Assembly (NCBI GenBank): GCA_963751595.1
Contig: CAVVVC010000008.1
Span: 124,001 to 188,000, forward strand
Length of the DNA: 64,000 bases
From: JAHEGP01 sp963751595
Lineage (GTDB): Bacteria > Pseudomonadota > Gammaproteobacteria > Pseudomonadales > JAHEGP01
Direction: 5' to 3'
Shown here in pieces: positions 1 to 7,764 of the stretch. Position numbers and translations under genes: made by a program. Each line of letters starts with the position of its first letter. The first letter of the stretch is position 1. The notes beneath the pieces are model-generated. The model saw only the letters and a program-made list of their open reading frames with translations. It made no database searches and was not told where the DNA came from.

Positions 1-462
1 CGCAGCATCACCGAATTCAACTACCGCTATGCCGATCCGGTGGCGGCCCAGATCTATGTCGGTGTGCAGATATCCCCCGAAGGCGATGACCGCGAACAGT
101 TGCTGTGCCTTTTGCGTGAGCAAGGTTATGCCGTTACCGACCTGACTGACGACGAAGTGGCCAAACTGCACATTCGCCATATGGTCGGAGGACATGCGCC
201 CCAGGTGGCCGATGAAATCGTGTATCGGTTCGAGTTTCCGGAGCGGCCCGGCGCCCTGATGCAATTTTTGGGACGGCTGGGGCAAAACTGGAACATTTCG
301 ATGTTTCATTACCGCAACCACGGCTCTGCCTACGGTCGGGTATTGGTGGGCATGCAGGTTCCATCCGGCGACAGGAGCAAATTGCGCAAGTTCCTGGAGG
401 AACTCAACTACCCGTTCCGCGACGAGACCGATAACCTGGCTTATCAGCAGTTTCTCGGCTAA
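1..462 (+). CDS. ilvA: Threonine dehydratase, C-terminal part (5' truncated by window)
   Basis: The reading frame is open from the first base, so the catalytic PLP domain lies outside the window and only about 153 C-terminal residues are present. They read as the regulatory ACT-like tandem of biosynthetic threonine deaminase: a first module containing VGVQISPEGDD, then the segment FEFPERPGALMQFLGRLG, typical of the second module, and an ending in LAYQQFLG. The enzyme converts threonine to 2-oxobutyrate at the start of isoleucine synthesis, and these modules bind isoleucine as feedback inhibitor. ilvD and ilvE, of the same pathway, lie elsewhere in the window. Identification is firm; the start cannot be seen. 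Confidence 0.93.
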   Translation, partial: RSITEFNYRYADPVAAQIYVGVQISPEGDDREQLLCLLREQGYAVTDLTDDEVAKLHIRHMVGGHAPQVADEIVYRFEFPERPGALMQFLGRLGQNWNISMFHYRNHGSAYGRVLVGMQVPSGDRSKLRKFLEELNYPFRDETDNLAYQQFLG

Positions 463-645
463 TTGACCGGTTTGGTGGCAGCTACCGGGTCCGGCCTGGG
501 GTGATGTCGTAAAAAAGCCGTAATCGGTTCATAAAGTGCTGGAATATTCTATCCAGCTTGACTAACCTCTCTCTTATTAAGCGAAAAATAGTAATTACGT
601 CGCATTCTGAGTGTAAATAAGTAGAGTTTCCAACGGGGAAAAATC

Positions 646-735
646 ATGTCGAGAAAGCCTGATGCCTTGGTAATGGCCGTCGTTGTTTTTTTTACCGGGA
701 CCTTGCTCACGGCTACAGTGCAGGCCCTGATCTAG
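646..735 (+). CDS. Possible small single-pass membrane protein (29 aa)
   Basis: A 29-codon ORF in the gap between ilvA and the convergent fau gene. It starts ATG with a purine-rich GGGG seven bases upstream and ends TAG. The peptide has a short basic N-terminus (MSRKPDA) followed by about 20 hydrophobic residues, the profile of a single membrane helix. No family is recognised. The charge pattern and ribosome-binding-like sequence favour a real small protein, but chance cannot be excluded at this length, and no clear sigma-70 promoter was seen upstream. Confidence 0.4.
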   Translation: MSRKPDALVMAVVVFFTGTLLTATVQALI

Positions 736-961
736 TCGTTCCAGATCGAAGCTCCGCGCTCTGGCACGAAATGCCACGATAGTTGAACCCTGCTGCGTGC
801 CCCCACATCTGTCTGTGGACAGACCGCGGCGCGGCGCGTCAAAATCTTCCGCTCAGGAAACATCTCCCGCGCTGTCGGGCTGTGGTGCGCGCCGACGATA
901 CCGTGTATAGCGGCCGGCCGAGGTGCGGCAACGCGCTGGTGTCCGTGATTGCCTGATCGCA
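736..961. other. Non-coding gap between ilvA/small ORF and fau
   Basis: With 463-645 this makes a 499-base interval between convergent ilvA and fau in which only the 29-codon ORF at 646-735 looks gene-like. No hairpin with a following T-run, tRNA-like fold or long repeat was seen by eye. 540-620 is visibly more A/T-rich than its surroundings. Confidence 0.5.
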
Positions 962-1567
962 CTACCTGTGCGCCGTGTACAGCGCCCGATCAGTGGCTAT
1001 GAAATCCATGGGTATGTCCCATCGCTTGATCGCCAGGCTGTCCCGGGTTTTTTGTAGCTGATGAGCGGTGCCCACCAGCACGGGTCCCACGGCCTGCGCG
1101 CGGCGCTGCTTGAAAGCAAAGGTTCTGTCGTAAAATCCCCCCCCCATACCCAGGCGATTGCCCTCGATATCGAAAGCGACCAGGGGTAGCAGAGCAAGGT
1201 CCAGCCGTTCCGGCGGGATCAAGTCTTCACTTCGAAAGTAAGGTTCGAGGATGCCCAGCCGGTTGCGTCGCAGTGGCGTCAGTCCCGGCCGGTAGCGCAT
1301 GAACAGCAGCGTTTTCCCCGTCGCCAGCAGTGGCAGGTAGATGCATTTGCCGCTTCGTTGGGCGGCATGCAGCAAGGGCAAGGGACTGATCTCGCCATCA
1401 TTGGGCAAATAGCCGGCGATGTGCATCGCGCGTCGATAAAAGGGCTGGTTGGCCACCCGGCGGGCGAGGGCAGCCGCTGCCTGGTGTTGTTGACAGCCGC
1501 CGAGGCCTCGCCGCCGCGCACGAAAGTGCTGTCGAAGTTGGTGTCGCGGGGGAGATTGGTGGTTCAT
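962..1567 (-). CDS. fau: 5-formyltetrahydrofolate cyclo-ligase
   Basis: A 201-residue protein of the 5-FTHF cyclo-ligase (YgfA/Fau) family, which uses ATP to turn 5-formyl-THF into 5,10-methenyl-THF in the cytosol. The family signature GMGGGFYDRTF is at residues 140-150, and the segment LALLPLVAFD just before it is also typical. Length matches the family (about 180-200 aa). It starts just downstream of the 6S RNA on the same strand, the classic zapA-ssrS-ygfA order, so it is probably transcribed by readthrough from 6S RNA. The N-terminus is unusually rich in Arg, His and Gln. Confidence 0.95.
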   Translation of the reverse strand: MNHQSPPRHQLRQHFRARRRGLGGCQQHQAAAALARRVANQPFYRRAMHIAGYLPNDGEISPLPLLHAAQRSGKCIYLPLLATGKTLLFMRYRPGLTPLRRNRLGILEPYFRSEDLIPPERLDLALLPLVAFDIEGNRLGMGGGFYDRTFAFKQRRAQAVGPVLVGTAHQLQKTRDSLAIKRWDIPMDFIATDRALYTAHR

Positions 1568-1577
1568 TGGCAGGAAT

Positions 1578-1757
1578 TAAAGGACCCCGGAGAATCGCTG
1601 TCGGCGTCGCCTTGAACCCAAGGTTCAAGGTGGTGGTCCCGGCTATACCTTTAGGCTTTCCGTCTAGCGGACATGCTCACCAGCACTGCATCAGGACCCC
1701 CAGGCATAACATTATCGGCTCAAGGACTTTGCCAACGGGCGAAAACCCCAGGGTGTG
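1578..1757 (-). ncRNA. ssrS: 6S RNA
   Basis: About 180 nt between zapA and fau on their strand. Landmarks shared with E. coli 6S RNA are visible: a CCTTGAACC/GGGTTCAAGG hairpin (1610-1630), GGTGAGCATG (around 1671-1681) and TTGAGCCGATA near the 5' end. The termini pair: ACCCUGG (1754-1748) with CCGGGGU (1590-1584), giving the closing stem. The long hairpin with a central bubble mimics an open promoter and sequesters sigma-70 RNA polymerase in stationary phase. Ends are estimated from the -10 box and the closing stem, so they may be a few bases off. Confidence 0.93.
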
Positions 1758-1763
1758 GATCAT

Positions 1764-1769
1764 AGTATA
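1764..1769 (-). promoter_or_regulatory. Probable -10 box of the 6S RNA promoter
   Basis: TATACT on the minus strand, seven bases before the predicted 6S RNA 5' end and matching five of six consensus positions. No good -35 hexamer at 16-18 bp is obvious. Confidence 0.55.
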
Positions 1770-1803
1770 GCGCAGTGCTTTTTCAATGACAGCAAAGAAA
1801 GCG

Positions 1804-2121
1804 CTAAAGCTCCAATTGGCGACAGCGATGCAGAACGCTGTCAATCGACTGGCCCAGCTTGTTGATGCGCTCTTGCTGCTCGGGGTCGGTTGTAGCGCCT
1901 CCCGCACCACCACCGTGCAACAACTCATTGGTCACGTTGAGGGCGGCCATGACAGCGATGCGATCGGAGCCGATGACTTTGCCGCTGCTGCGTATGCTGC
2001 GCATGGTGCTGTCGAGGTGGCGCGCTGACATTGTCAGCATGGCCTCCTCTTCTGCAGAGCAAGCTACCTGGTAATCCTTGTCCAGAATCCTGACGCTGAC
2101 GGTCTTTTTTCCAGTGCTCAC
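1804..2121 (-). CDS. zapA: Cell division protein ZapA
   Basis: With the GTG start at 2121 the product is 105 residues, the normal ZapA size. It begins VSTGKKTVSVRILDKDYQVA, the typical N-terminal beta segment, and continues into a helical C-terminus containing RIAVMAALNVTNELL. ZapA binds FtsZ and bundles protofilaments at the division ring. The frame stays open upstream of this GTG, but the GTG overlaps the stop of the zapB-like gene (tcGTGAgc), which indicates translational coupling. 6S RNA follows downstream. Confidence 0.93.
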   Translation of the reverse strand: MSTGKKTVSVRILDKDYQVACSAEEEAMLTMSARHLDSTMRSIRSSGKVIGSDRIAVMAALNVTNELLHGGGAGGATTDPEQQERINKLGQSIDSVLHRCRQLEL

Positions 2122-2327
2122 GACTCTTGCTCCAGCGACTTGAGCCGCGAAATCATATTGTCGACCCGTGAGCGTGCGAGATCGTTTTTCTCGCGCAATT
2201 TGGCCCGCTCGTCCTGCCACTTCGACTGACTCGACTTGAGCTGGCTGTTTTCCCGATAGAGTTCTTCGCACAGGATGATCAATTGTTCGACCTTTTTTTC
2301 CAGATCTTCGAGTGATGTTGATTCCAT
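2118..2327 (-). CDS. Small coiled-coil protein, TIGR02449/ZapB-like
   Basis: Using ATG at 2327 gives 69 residues starting MESTSLEDLEKKVEQLI, almost entirely helical with heptad-like leucines and many Lys/Glu, and ending RLKSLEQES. This fits the small coiled-coil family found directly upstream of zapA in pseudomonads and relatives, presumed to act with ZapA/FtsZ like ZapB. It overlaps zapA by four bases. The frame is open further upstream, but that extension lacks coiled-coil character. The division role is inferred from fold and context. Confidence 0.82.
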   Translation of the reverse strand: MESTSLEDLEKKVEQLIILCEELYRENSQLKSSQSKWQDERAKLREKNDLARSRVDNMISRLKSLEQES

Positions 2328-2508
2328 ACAGAAGGATGCCCCGGGGAAATTTCGGTAAATATAAGTTGACAGGCAGTTCTGGTCAATGCAAGCGACGGTA
2401 TTTAAAGCAATTTCTGCATTAAAGGGCCGCTTGCCGGGCCAATTTGACAAAGCACTGCCCGACGAAGTTAAAACTGCTACCATTGGCCGCAAATCGTTGG
2501 ATGCTGCT

Positions 2509-3120
2509 ATGGACAACCGGGACGACTTTGCGCTGGATGATTTTGAACGCCTGGACGAGGCGATGGTGGAGCTGGAGGCCGTTGTTTCGACCTCGGCCTA
2601 CCATGGCATGGTGTGCGGTATGATGATCGGCAACAACGGCGGTCCGGGGGCAGACTGGTCAAGCCAAGCCATGGAGTTTATCGGCCTCGCGCCGGGCACA
2701 GGCGCGAGCAACGCGCTGGGACTGGTTCTGGAGTTGCCCAAGGAAGTCTTGGATTCGCTGGAGCGCGAAGACTTTGGTTTTCAGTTGATGCTGCCAGCCG
2801 ACAGCGTGCCTCTGGCAGAGCGGGCGGCTGCGCTGGCACAATGGTGCGAAGGCTTCCTCGCCGGCCTGGCATTAGCCGGTCAGGACCAGCAGCACTGGGA
2901 TGATCTGCCCGCCGAACTGGTCGAGGGCTTTGACGACCTGGTGGCTATCGCCCAGCTTGGGGCGGCGGATGACGATGCGGAGCGGGATCTGGTCGAGTTG
3001 GTTGAATACGTTCGCCTCGTGGTGCTGTCGGCGCACTCGGAGCTGGTTGCGAAAGATCGAACTGAAAAACCGGAACATGCGGCCACCCCCTTGTTCCGGG
3101 GCAGCAATAAAATCCATTAG
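2509..3120 (+). CDS. ygfB: UPF0149 family protein YgfB
   Basis: A 203-residue UPF0149/YgfB protein starting at ATG 2509. The N-terminal part (DDFERLDEAMVELEAVVSTS, then AYHGMVCGMM) and the central segment AQWCEGFLAGLALAGQ are typical of the family. It is acidic and all-helical. It starts the plus-strand run ygfB-pepP-ubiH-ubiI, the usual gammaproteobacterial order. In Pseudomonas YgfB has been linked to regulation of a beta-lactamase-related pathway, which may not apply here. The frame extends 41 codons upstream, but those codons overlap the divergent promoter area and do not look like the family. Confidence 0.9.
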   Translation: MDNRDDFALDDFERLDEAMVELEAVVSTSAYHGMVCGMMIGNNGGPGADWSSQAMEFIGLAPGTGASNALGLVLELPKEVLDSLEREDFGFQLMLPADSVPLAERAAALAQWCEGFLAGLALAGQDQQHWDDLPAELVEGFDDLVAIAQLGAADDDAERDLVELVEYVRLVVLSAHSELVAKDRTEKPEHAATPLFRGSNKIH

Positions 3121-3209
3121 CGACAATTTTGAACCCTCGCAAGCCGTCCCCGGGCCACCGACAGGGTCAGCCCCGGGTCGTGGAGGCGGGCTTATGGGAT
3201 ACTAGCTAG

Positions 3210-4541
3210 GTGACCATGACGATTTCCAAGCGCGAGTACGAGCGGCGTCGAAAAGACCTGATGGCCACGATGGGGGCTAACAGCATAGCGGTTGTGCCGG
3301 CGGCCCAGCAGCTGCTGCGCAATCGCGATGTTGAATACCCCTTTCGCCAGGACAGTGATTTTCATTACCTTAGCGGTTTCGAGGAGCCTGATGCGGTGCT
3401 GGTTTTGCTTCCCGGGCGAGCCCAGGGCCAGTACGTCATGTTCTGCCGGGAGCGCGACCCCTCGAGGGAGTTGTGGGATGGTTATCGCGCGGGCCCCGAG
3501 GGTGCGTGTGCTGACTTTGGTGCGGACGATGCGTTTCCGATCACCGATATCGACGACATTCTCCCCGGCCTGATGGAGGGGCGTGAGCGCATCTACTATG
3601 CGATGGGCCGCACGCCGGAATTCGATCGGCGCATCATGGAATGGCTGAATAGTATCCGCGCAAAAGTCCGCAGTGGGGCGCATCCCCCGGGCGAGTTTGT
3701 CGACCTCGATCACCTGCTGCACGAGATGCGCTTGCTGAAAAGCCCCGCCGAACTGAAGCTGATGCGTCGCGCTGCCGCGATTTCTGCGGCTGCCCACGTG
3801 CGGGCGATGCAGACCTGCCGCCCCGGGCTCAACGAGTATCACCTCGAAGCTGAACTACAGCACGAGTTCATGAGTAACGGCTGTCGCAACTGGGCGTATC
3901 CCCCGATTGTTGGCGCCGGGGTTAACGCTTGCATTCTGCATTACACCGCCAACAACTGTCCCCTGAAAGAGGGTGACCTGGTGCTGATCGATGCGGGTTG
4001 TGAGCTTGAGGGATACGCTTCTGATATTACTCGAACCTTTCCGGTTAGTGGCACTTTCAGCGTTCCCCAGGCCCAGTTGTACCAACTCTGCCTCGATGCC
4101 CAACTGGCGGCGATCGACAGTATAGCGCCCGGTGTGCCCTGGAATGCTCCCCACGAGGTGGCGGTCCGGGTGTTGACCGAGGGACTGCGCAAACTCGGCT
4201 TGCTAAAGGGTCAGCTAAAGCGGCTTATCGACAAGCAGGCCTACCAGCCATTTTATATGCATCGCACCGGGCACTGGCTTGGCATGGACGTGCACGATGT
4301 GGGTGATTACAAGATCGGAGATCAGTGGCGGGAGCTCGAGCCCGGCATGGTACTGACAGTGGAGCCGGGCCTGTATATCGCGCCGGATAACACCAAAGTG
4401 GCAAAAAAATGGCGGGGCATCGGTATACGCATCGAGGACGATGTGGTGGTGACCCAATCCGGTTGCGAAATTCTCAGCCACGGGGTGCCCAAGGTGTTGG
4501 ACGAGATCGAGGCGCTGATGGCTGGAGGCGAGCCGGGATGA
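3210..4541 (+). CDS. pepP: Xaa-Pro aminopeptidase
   Basis: A 443-residue aminopeptidase P that removes N-terminal residues preceding proline. The N-terminal creatinase-like domain is followed by a pita-bread metallopeptidase domain. The five dinuclear-metal ligands are visible: D261, D272 (LIDAG...YASDITRTF), H355 (HRTGHWLGMDVHD), E385 (TVEPGLY) and E409 (IRIEDD). Start is GTG 3210, or ATG 3216 two codons in; both leave the family N-terminus intact. Its stop overlaps the ubiH start (ATGA), so translation is probably coupled. Confidence 0.96.
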   Translation: MTMTISKREYERRRKDLMATMGANSIAVVPAAQQLLRNRDVEYPFRQDSDFHYLSGFEEPDAVLVLLPGRAQGQYVMFCRERDPSRELWDGYRAGPEGACADFGADDAFPITDIDDILPGLMEGRERIYYAMGRTPEFDRRIMEWLNSIRAKVRSGAHPPGEFVDLDHLLHEMRLLKSPAELKLMRRAAAISAAAHVRAMQTCRPGLNEYHLEAELQHEFMSNGCRNWAYPPIVGAGVNACILHYTANNCPLKEGDLVLIDAGCELEGYASDITRTFPVSGTFSVPQAQLYQLCLDAQLAAIDSIAPGVPWNAPHEVAVRVLTEGLRKLGLLKGQLKRLIDKQAYQPFYMHRTGHWLGMDVHDVGDYKIGDQWRELEPGMVLTVEPGLYIAPDNTKVAKKWRGIGIRIEDDVVVTQSGCEILSHGVPKVLDEIEALMAGGEPG

Positions 4542-5791
4542 AATCGCGCTACGATGTCGTTATCGCCGGGGGCGGCATGGTGGGTGCCAGTCTTGCGCTG
4601 GCACTGGCCAGGGCATTCAACGACACCCTCGATATCCTGGTGGTTGAGAGTTTCCCGCTGCCGCCGACGGGGGAGCTTTCCTATCAGCCCAGTTTCGATG
4701 CCCGGTCAACGGCCCTGGCGGCTGGCAGCCAGGAAATCTATGCCGGGCTCGGGGTCTGGGATACCCTGGCACCTCAGGCCTGCCCTATCGACAGCATCCA
4801 TGTGTCGACGCGGGGGCGCCCCGGTTCAACCGTGATGCAGGCGCAGGACGAGTCGCTGCCGGCGCTGGGTTACGTGGTCGAAAACCAGTGGCTCGGCCGG
4901 GTTTTGCTGGATCACCTGCAGCGGTTCTCAAGCTTGCACTGGTGCGCGCCGGCCACGGTGCGGACGGTGAGCATGCTCGCTGACGCCCGCTGCCGGGTGA
5001 CGCTGGAAAAAAATGGCGACAAGTTTGAAGTCGACGGTGAGCTGCTGGTGATTGCAGACGGCGCCTGCTCGGCGCTAGCGGCATCCCTGGGAATTGCCTA
5101 CCGCCGCAACGACTACGGTCACCAGGCGATCATTGCAAATATCGCTACCGCAAAGCCACATCGTGGCAGGGCCTTCGAGCGTTTTACCGACCAGGGGCCG
5201 ATGGCACTCCTGCCCTTGCAGGCCAATGGTGCGACCTCGCGCAGCGCCCTGGTGTGGACCATGCCTGACAGCCTCGCGGCGACAACCGCGGCCCTGGATG
5301 AAAGGGGATTTCTGGCACAGTTACAGCAGCGCTTCGGCTATCGGCTGGGCGCGTTCACCCGGCTGGGGGAGCGTCACAGTTATCCCCTGCAACTGGTCGA
5401 GGCCGTCGAGCAGGTGCGCAGGGGCGTTGTGGTGATGGGCAATGCCGCCCACTTTCTGCACCCGGTTGCAGGCCAGGGTTTCAATCTCGCGCTGCGCGAT
5501 GTGGCTCATCTGGTCGAAGTGTTGCGGGCTGCGCGTGCTGAGGGGAAACAGCTGGGGGAGCTATCGGTTTTGCAGTCCTACCAACAGGCCCAGGCCTGGG
5601 ACCAGCGCGCGACGACCCTGTTCAGTGATCGGGTTTCTGAGGTCTTTACCTGGTCCCAACCGTTGGTTGCGGTAGCGCGAGATATCGGATTGTCCGCTCT
5701 AGATGTGGTAACGCCGGCGAAATCCTGGTTTTTGCGCCAGGCTGCCGGTCTCGGCGGGCGCGGCACTGGCTGGTCGCGCCGCGGTGCCTGA
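4538..5791 (+). CDS. ubiH: 2-octaprenyl-6-methoxyphenol hydroxylase UbiH
   Basis: A 417-residue FAD monooxygenase of the UbiH/UbiF/COQ6 family. It has the N-terminal dinucleotide-binding motif VVIAGGGMVGASLALAL and the second FAD motif GNAAHFLHPVAGQGFNLALRD region, the GN variant being typical of UbiH. It hydroxylates the ubiquinone ring at the inner membrane. ATG 4538 overlaps the pepP stop; an in-frame extension upstream lies wholly inside pepP and is rejected. It overlaps the next hydroxylase gene by eight bases. Confidence 0.94.
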   Translation: MKSRYDVVIAGGGMVGASLALALARAFNDTLDILVVESFPLPPTGELSYQPSFDARSTALAAGSQEIYAGLGVWDTLAPQACPIDSIHVSTRGRPGSTVMQAQDESLPALGYVVENQWLGRVLLDHLQRFSSLHWCAPATVRTVSMLADARCRVTLEKNGDKFEVDGELLVIADGACSALAASLGIAYRRNDYGHQAIIANIATAKPHRGRAFERFTDQGPMALLPLQANGATSRSALVWTMPDSLAATTAALDERGFLAQLQQRFGYRLGAFTRLGERHSYPLQLVEAVEQVRRGVVVMGNAAHFLHPVAGQGFNLALRDVAHLVEVLRAARAEGKQLGELSVLQSYQQAQAWDQRATTLFSDRVSEVFTWSQPLVAVARDIGLSALDVVTPAKSWFLRQAAGLGGRGTGWSRRGA

Positions 5792-7016
5792 GGTGCGCCG
5801 GTTCGATGTGGTCATCGTGGGCGGCGGTATCGCCGGCTCGGCGCTGGCGGCGGCATTGGCGGGAAGCTCGCTGCAACTGGCGGTGATCGAAGCCTCGAGC
5901 GCGACGGACAATGCTCCGATGGGCAGCGTCGAGCTCGCTGATTATGATCCCCGGGTCAGCGCCCTCACCCCTGCGTCCCAACGCTTTCTGGACCAACTTG
6001 GGGCATGGCCGCTGATCGCTAAAGTGCGGGTAAGCCCCTACCGGCACATGCACGTTTGGGACGCCGACGGCACGGGCGCCATCGATTTTGCGGCGAGCGA
6101 ACTACAGCAGCCGTGTTTGGGGCATATTGTCGAAAACAGGGTCACGGTTTGGGCGCTGCACCAGGTGCTGAGGAGTGCTCCGAACGTTGTGTTGCTGGAT
6201 AGATCCAGGGTTGCCGAAATCCAGCCCAGGGGCCCGGTGGATGAAGCGGGCGAAGCCCTGGCTTACTCACTGCTGCTGGATGATCAGCAGCAATTGGATG
6301 CGGGCCTGGTCGTTGCCGCCGATGGTGCTCTCTCGTCGATCCGGCAGTTAGCGGGGTTCAAGACCCGGGAATGGGACTATGAGCATTTTGCCACGGTCAC
6401 CACGGTTGCTACCCAGCATCCGCATCAGCAAACCGCCTGGCAGCGTTTTCTACCCGAGGGTCCGCTGGCCTTTCTGCCCCTGGCGGGTGCAACCCAGAAT
6501 CACTGTTCCATCGTCTGGTCCGCCGAGCCTGGCCTCGCCGGGCGCATTGCGGCGCTGGATGACACTGATTTTTGTGACGCCCTGGGCAGGGCTTTCGAAC
6601 ATCGCCTTGGCCGTATTCTGGATGCGGCGCCACGCACCAGCTACCCCCTGCGCCAGCGGCATGCTACCCGTTACTTCAAGCCGGGCCTGGCCCTGGTTGG
6701 CGACGCGGCCCACACCATCCACCCCCTCGCGGGCCAGGGCATTAATCTTGGCTTGAAGGATGTCGAGGTATTGTCCCAGGAGTTGCTGCGTGCCCAGGCC
6801 CAGGGCCTCGAGCCCGGCTTGCCGGCGGTATTGAGCAGGTTTCAGCGGCGCCGTATGGCCGACAATCTCACCATGATGCTGGCAATGGATGGGTTCAAGC
6901 GCCTGTTCAGTCAGCAGGCCCTGAGTGTCCGCTGGCTGCGAAATGCCGGAATGAGTCGGCTCAATCAAAGCCCCGGGATCAAGCGCCGCATCATGCGCCA
7001 GGCCATGGGCCTGTAG
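5784..7016 (+). CDS. ubiI: UbiI/VisC-type FAD-dependent ubiquinone hydroxylase
   Basis: A 410-residue paralogue of the preceding gene. It has FDVVIVGGGIAGSALAAAL at the N-terminus and ALVGDAAHTIHPLAGQGINL near residues 300-320. By position after ubiH it is VisC/UbiI, the ring C5 hydroxylase, though UbiH, UbiF and UbiI are hard to separate by eye. The start is GTG inside the last codons of ubiH, giving an overlap that suggests coupling. It ends the pepP-ubiH-ubiI operon. Confidence 0.9.
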   Translation: MPEVRRFDVVIVGGGIAGSALAAALAGSSLQLAVIEASSATDNAPMGSVELADYDPRVSALTPASQRFLDQLGAWPLIAKVRVSPYRHMHVWDADGTGAIDFAASELQQPCLGHIVENRVTVWALHQVLRSAPNVVLLDRSRVAEIQPRGPVDEAGEALAYSLLLDDQQQLDAGLVVAADGALSSIRQLAGFKTREWDYEHFATVTTVATQHPHQQTAWQRFLPEGPLAFLPLAGATQNHCSIVWSAEPGLAGRIAALDDTDFCDALGRAFEHRLGRILDAAPRTSYPLRQRHATRYFKPGLALVGDAAHTIHPLAGQGINLGLKDVEVLSQELLRAQAQGLEPGLPAVLSRFQRRRMADNLTMMLAMDGFKRLFSQQALSVRWLRNAGMSRLNQSPGIKRRIMRQAMGL

Positions 7017-7367
7017 TCCATCGAGATGCCCTGGAGCGCGCCACAGCCGATGACGGCAGGCTGAGGATACTGGGCAATTGCTGGTCCTACCGACTGTTTA
7101 TTCCCGCGTGTCCAGAGTAGAATTCCGGCCAGTATCCAGGCAAACCTGATGCGAAACTTTTGGGGCCGGGACGGGAGTCGGCTTCTTTGGCCGGATGCCA
7201 TGGGCGTTAGCAGGTGTGCTGGTAGCGGATTGCGGCACGGACCCACTACATTAGCGCATTGTTCTAATTCACTCTCCCCAGTCGGCCTGAATGCAACAGG
7301 GGGCCGGGGACATTGTCGATAAACAGCCACCGGTACGCCGGAAACCATTGCAGACACAGGGGCATCT
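7017..7367. other. Non-coding leader upstream of gcvH
   Basis: 351 bases with no convincing ORF. A tandem glycine riboswitch, the usual regulator of gcv genes, was sought and its core elements were not seen. Short GC-rich dyads occur but none is a clear terminator. It probably holds the gcvH promoter; no strong -35/-10 pair stands out. Confidence 0.4.
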
Positions 7368-7757
7368 ATGAGCGAAACGCCACAAAATTTGAAATACGCC
7401 ACTTCCCATGAGTGGGTGCGACTTGAAACTGATGGCAGCGTGACCGTCGGTATTTCCGATCACGCCCAGGATGCTCTCGGTGACGTTGTGTTTGTCGAGT
7501 TACCGGAGCCGGGTGCGGTACTGGCGGCTGGTGCAGAGGCCGCGGTAGTGGAGTCGGTGAAGGCGGCGTCCGATGTCTATGCCCCCGTGGGTGGCGAGGT
7601 AATCGAGGTCAATCCGGCCCTGGAGGATGCGCCGGAGACGATCAATGCCGATGCCTATGGGGAGGGCTGGTTCTTTCGCCTCAAACCCGCGGATATTACC
7701 GAACTGGAGAGTCTGCTCGATGCTGCTGCCTATCAGCAGCTGATCGAAGACGAGTGA
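7368..7757 (+). CDS. gcvH: Glycine cleavage system H protein
   Basis: A 129-residue H protein, the mobile lipoyl carrier that passes the aminomethyl group from GcvP to GcvT. The N-terminus YATSHEWVRLE and the lipoylation site VESVKAASDVYAP (acceptor K65) are textbook. Length is standard. gcvT and gcvP are not adjacent, so the rest of the system must lie outside the window. rlmI begins eight bases after its stop. Confidence 0.97.
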   Translation: MSETPQNLKYATSHEWVRLETDGSVTVGISDHAQDALGDVVFVELPEPGAVLAAGAEAAVVESVKAASDVYAPVGGEVIEVNPALEDAPETINADAYGEGWFFRLKPADITELESLLDAAAYQQLIEDE

Positions 7758-7764
7758 GCGCTCC

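Noticed and set aside
4409..4537. N-terminally extended ubiH beginning inside pepP
   Set aside because: The 43 extra codons are wholly within pepP in another frame and precede the conserved FAD-binding start; the ATGA overlap start is far more likely.
7140..7260. Stretch with GGCAAACC and GGGACG reminiscent of a c-di-GMP-I riboswitch core before gcvH
   Set aside because: The strongly conserved GGGACGCAAAGC block and the GNRA-capped stem between the two motifs are missing, so the resemblance is likely chance.
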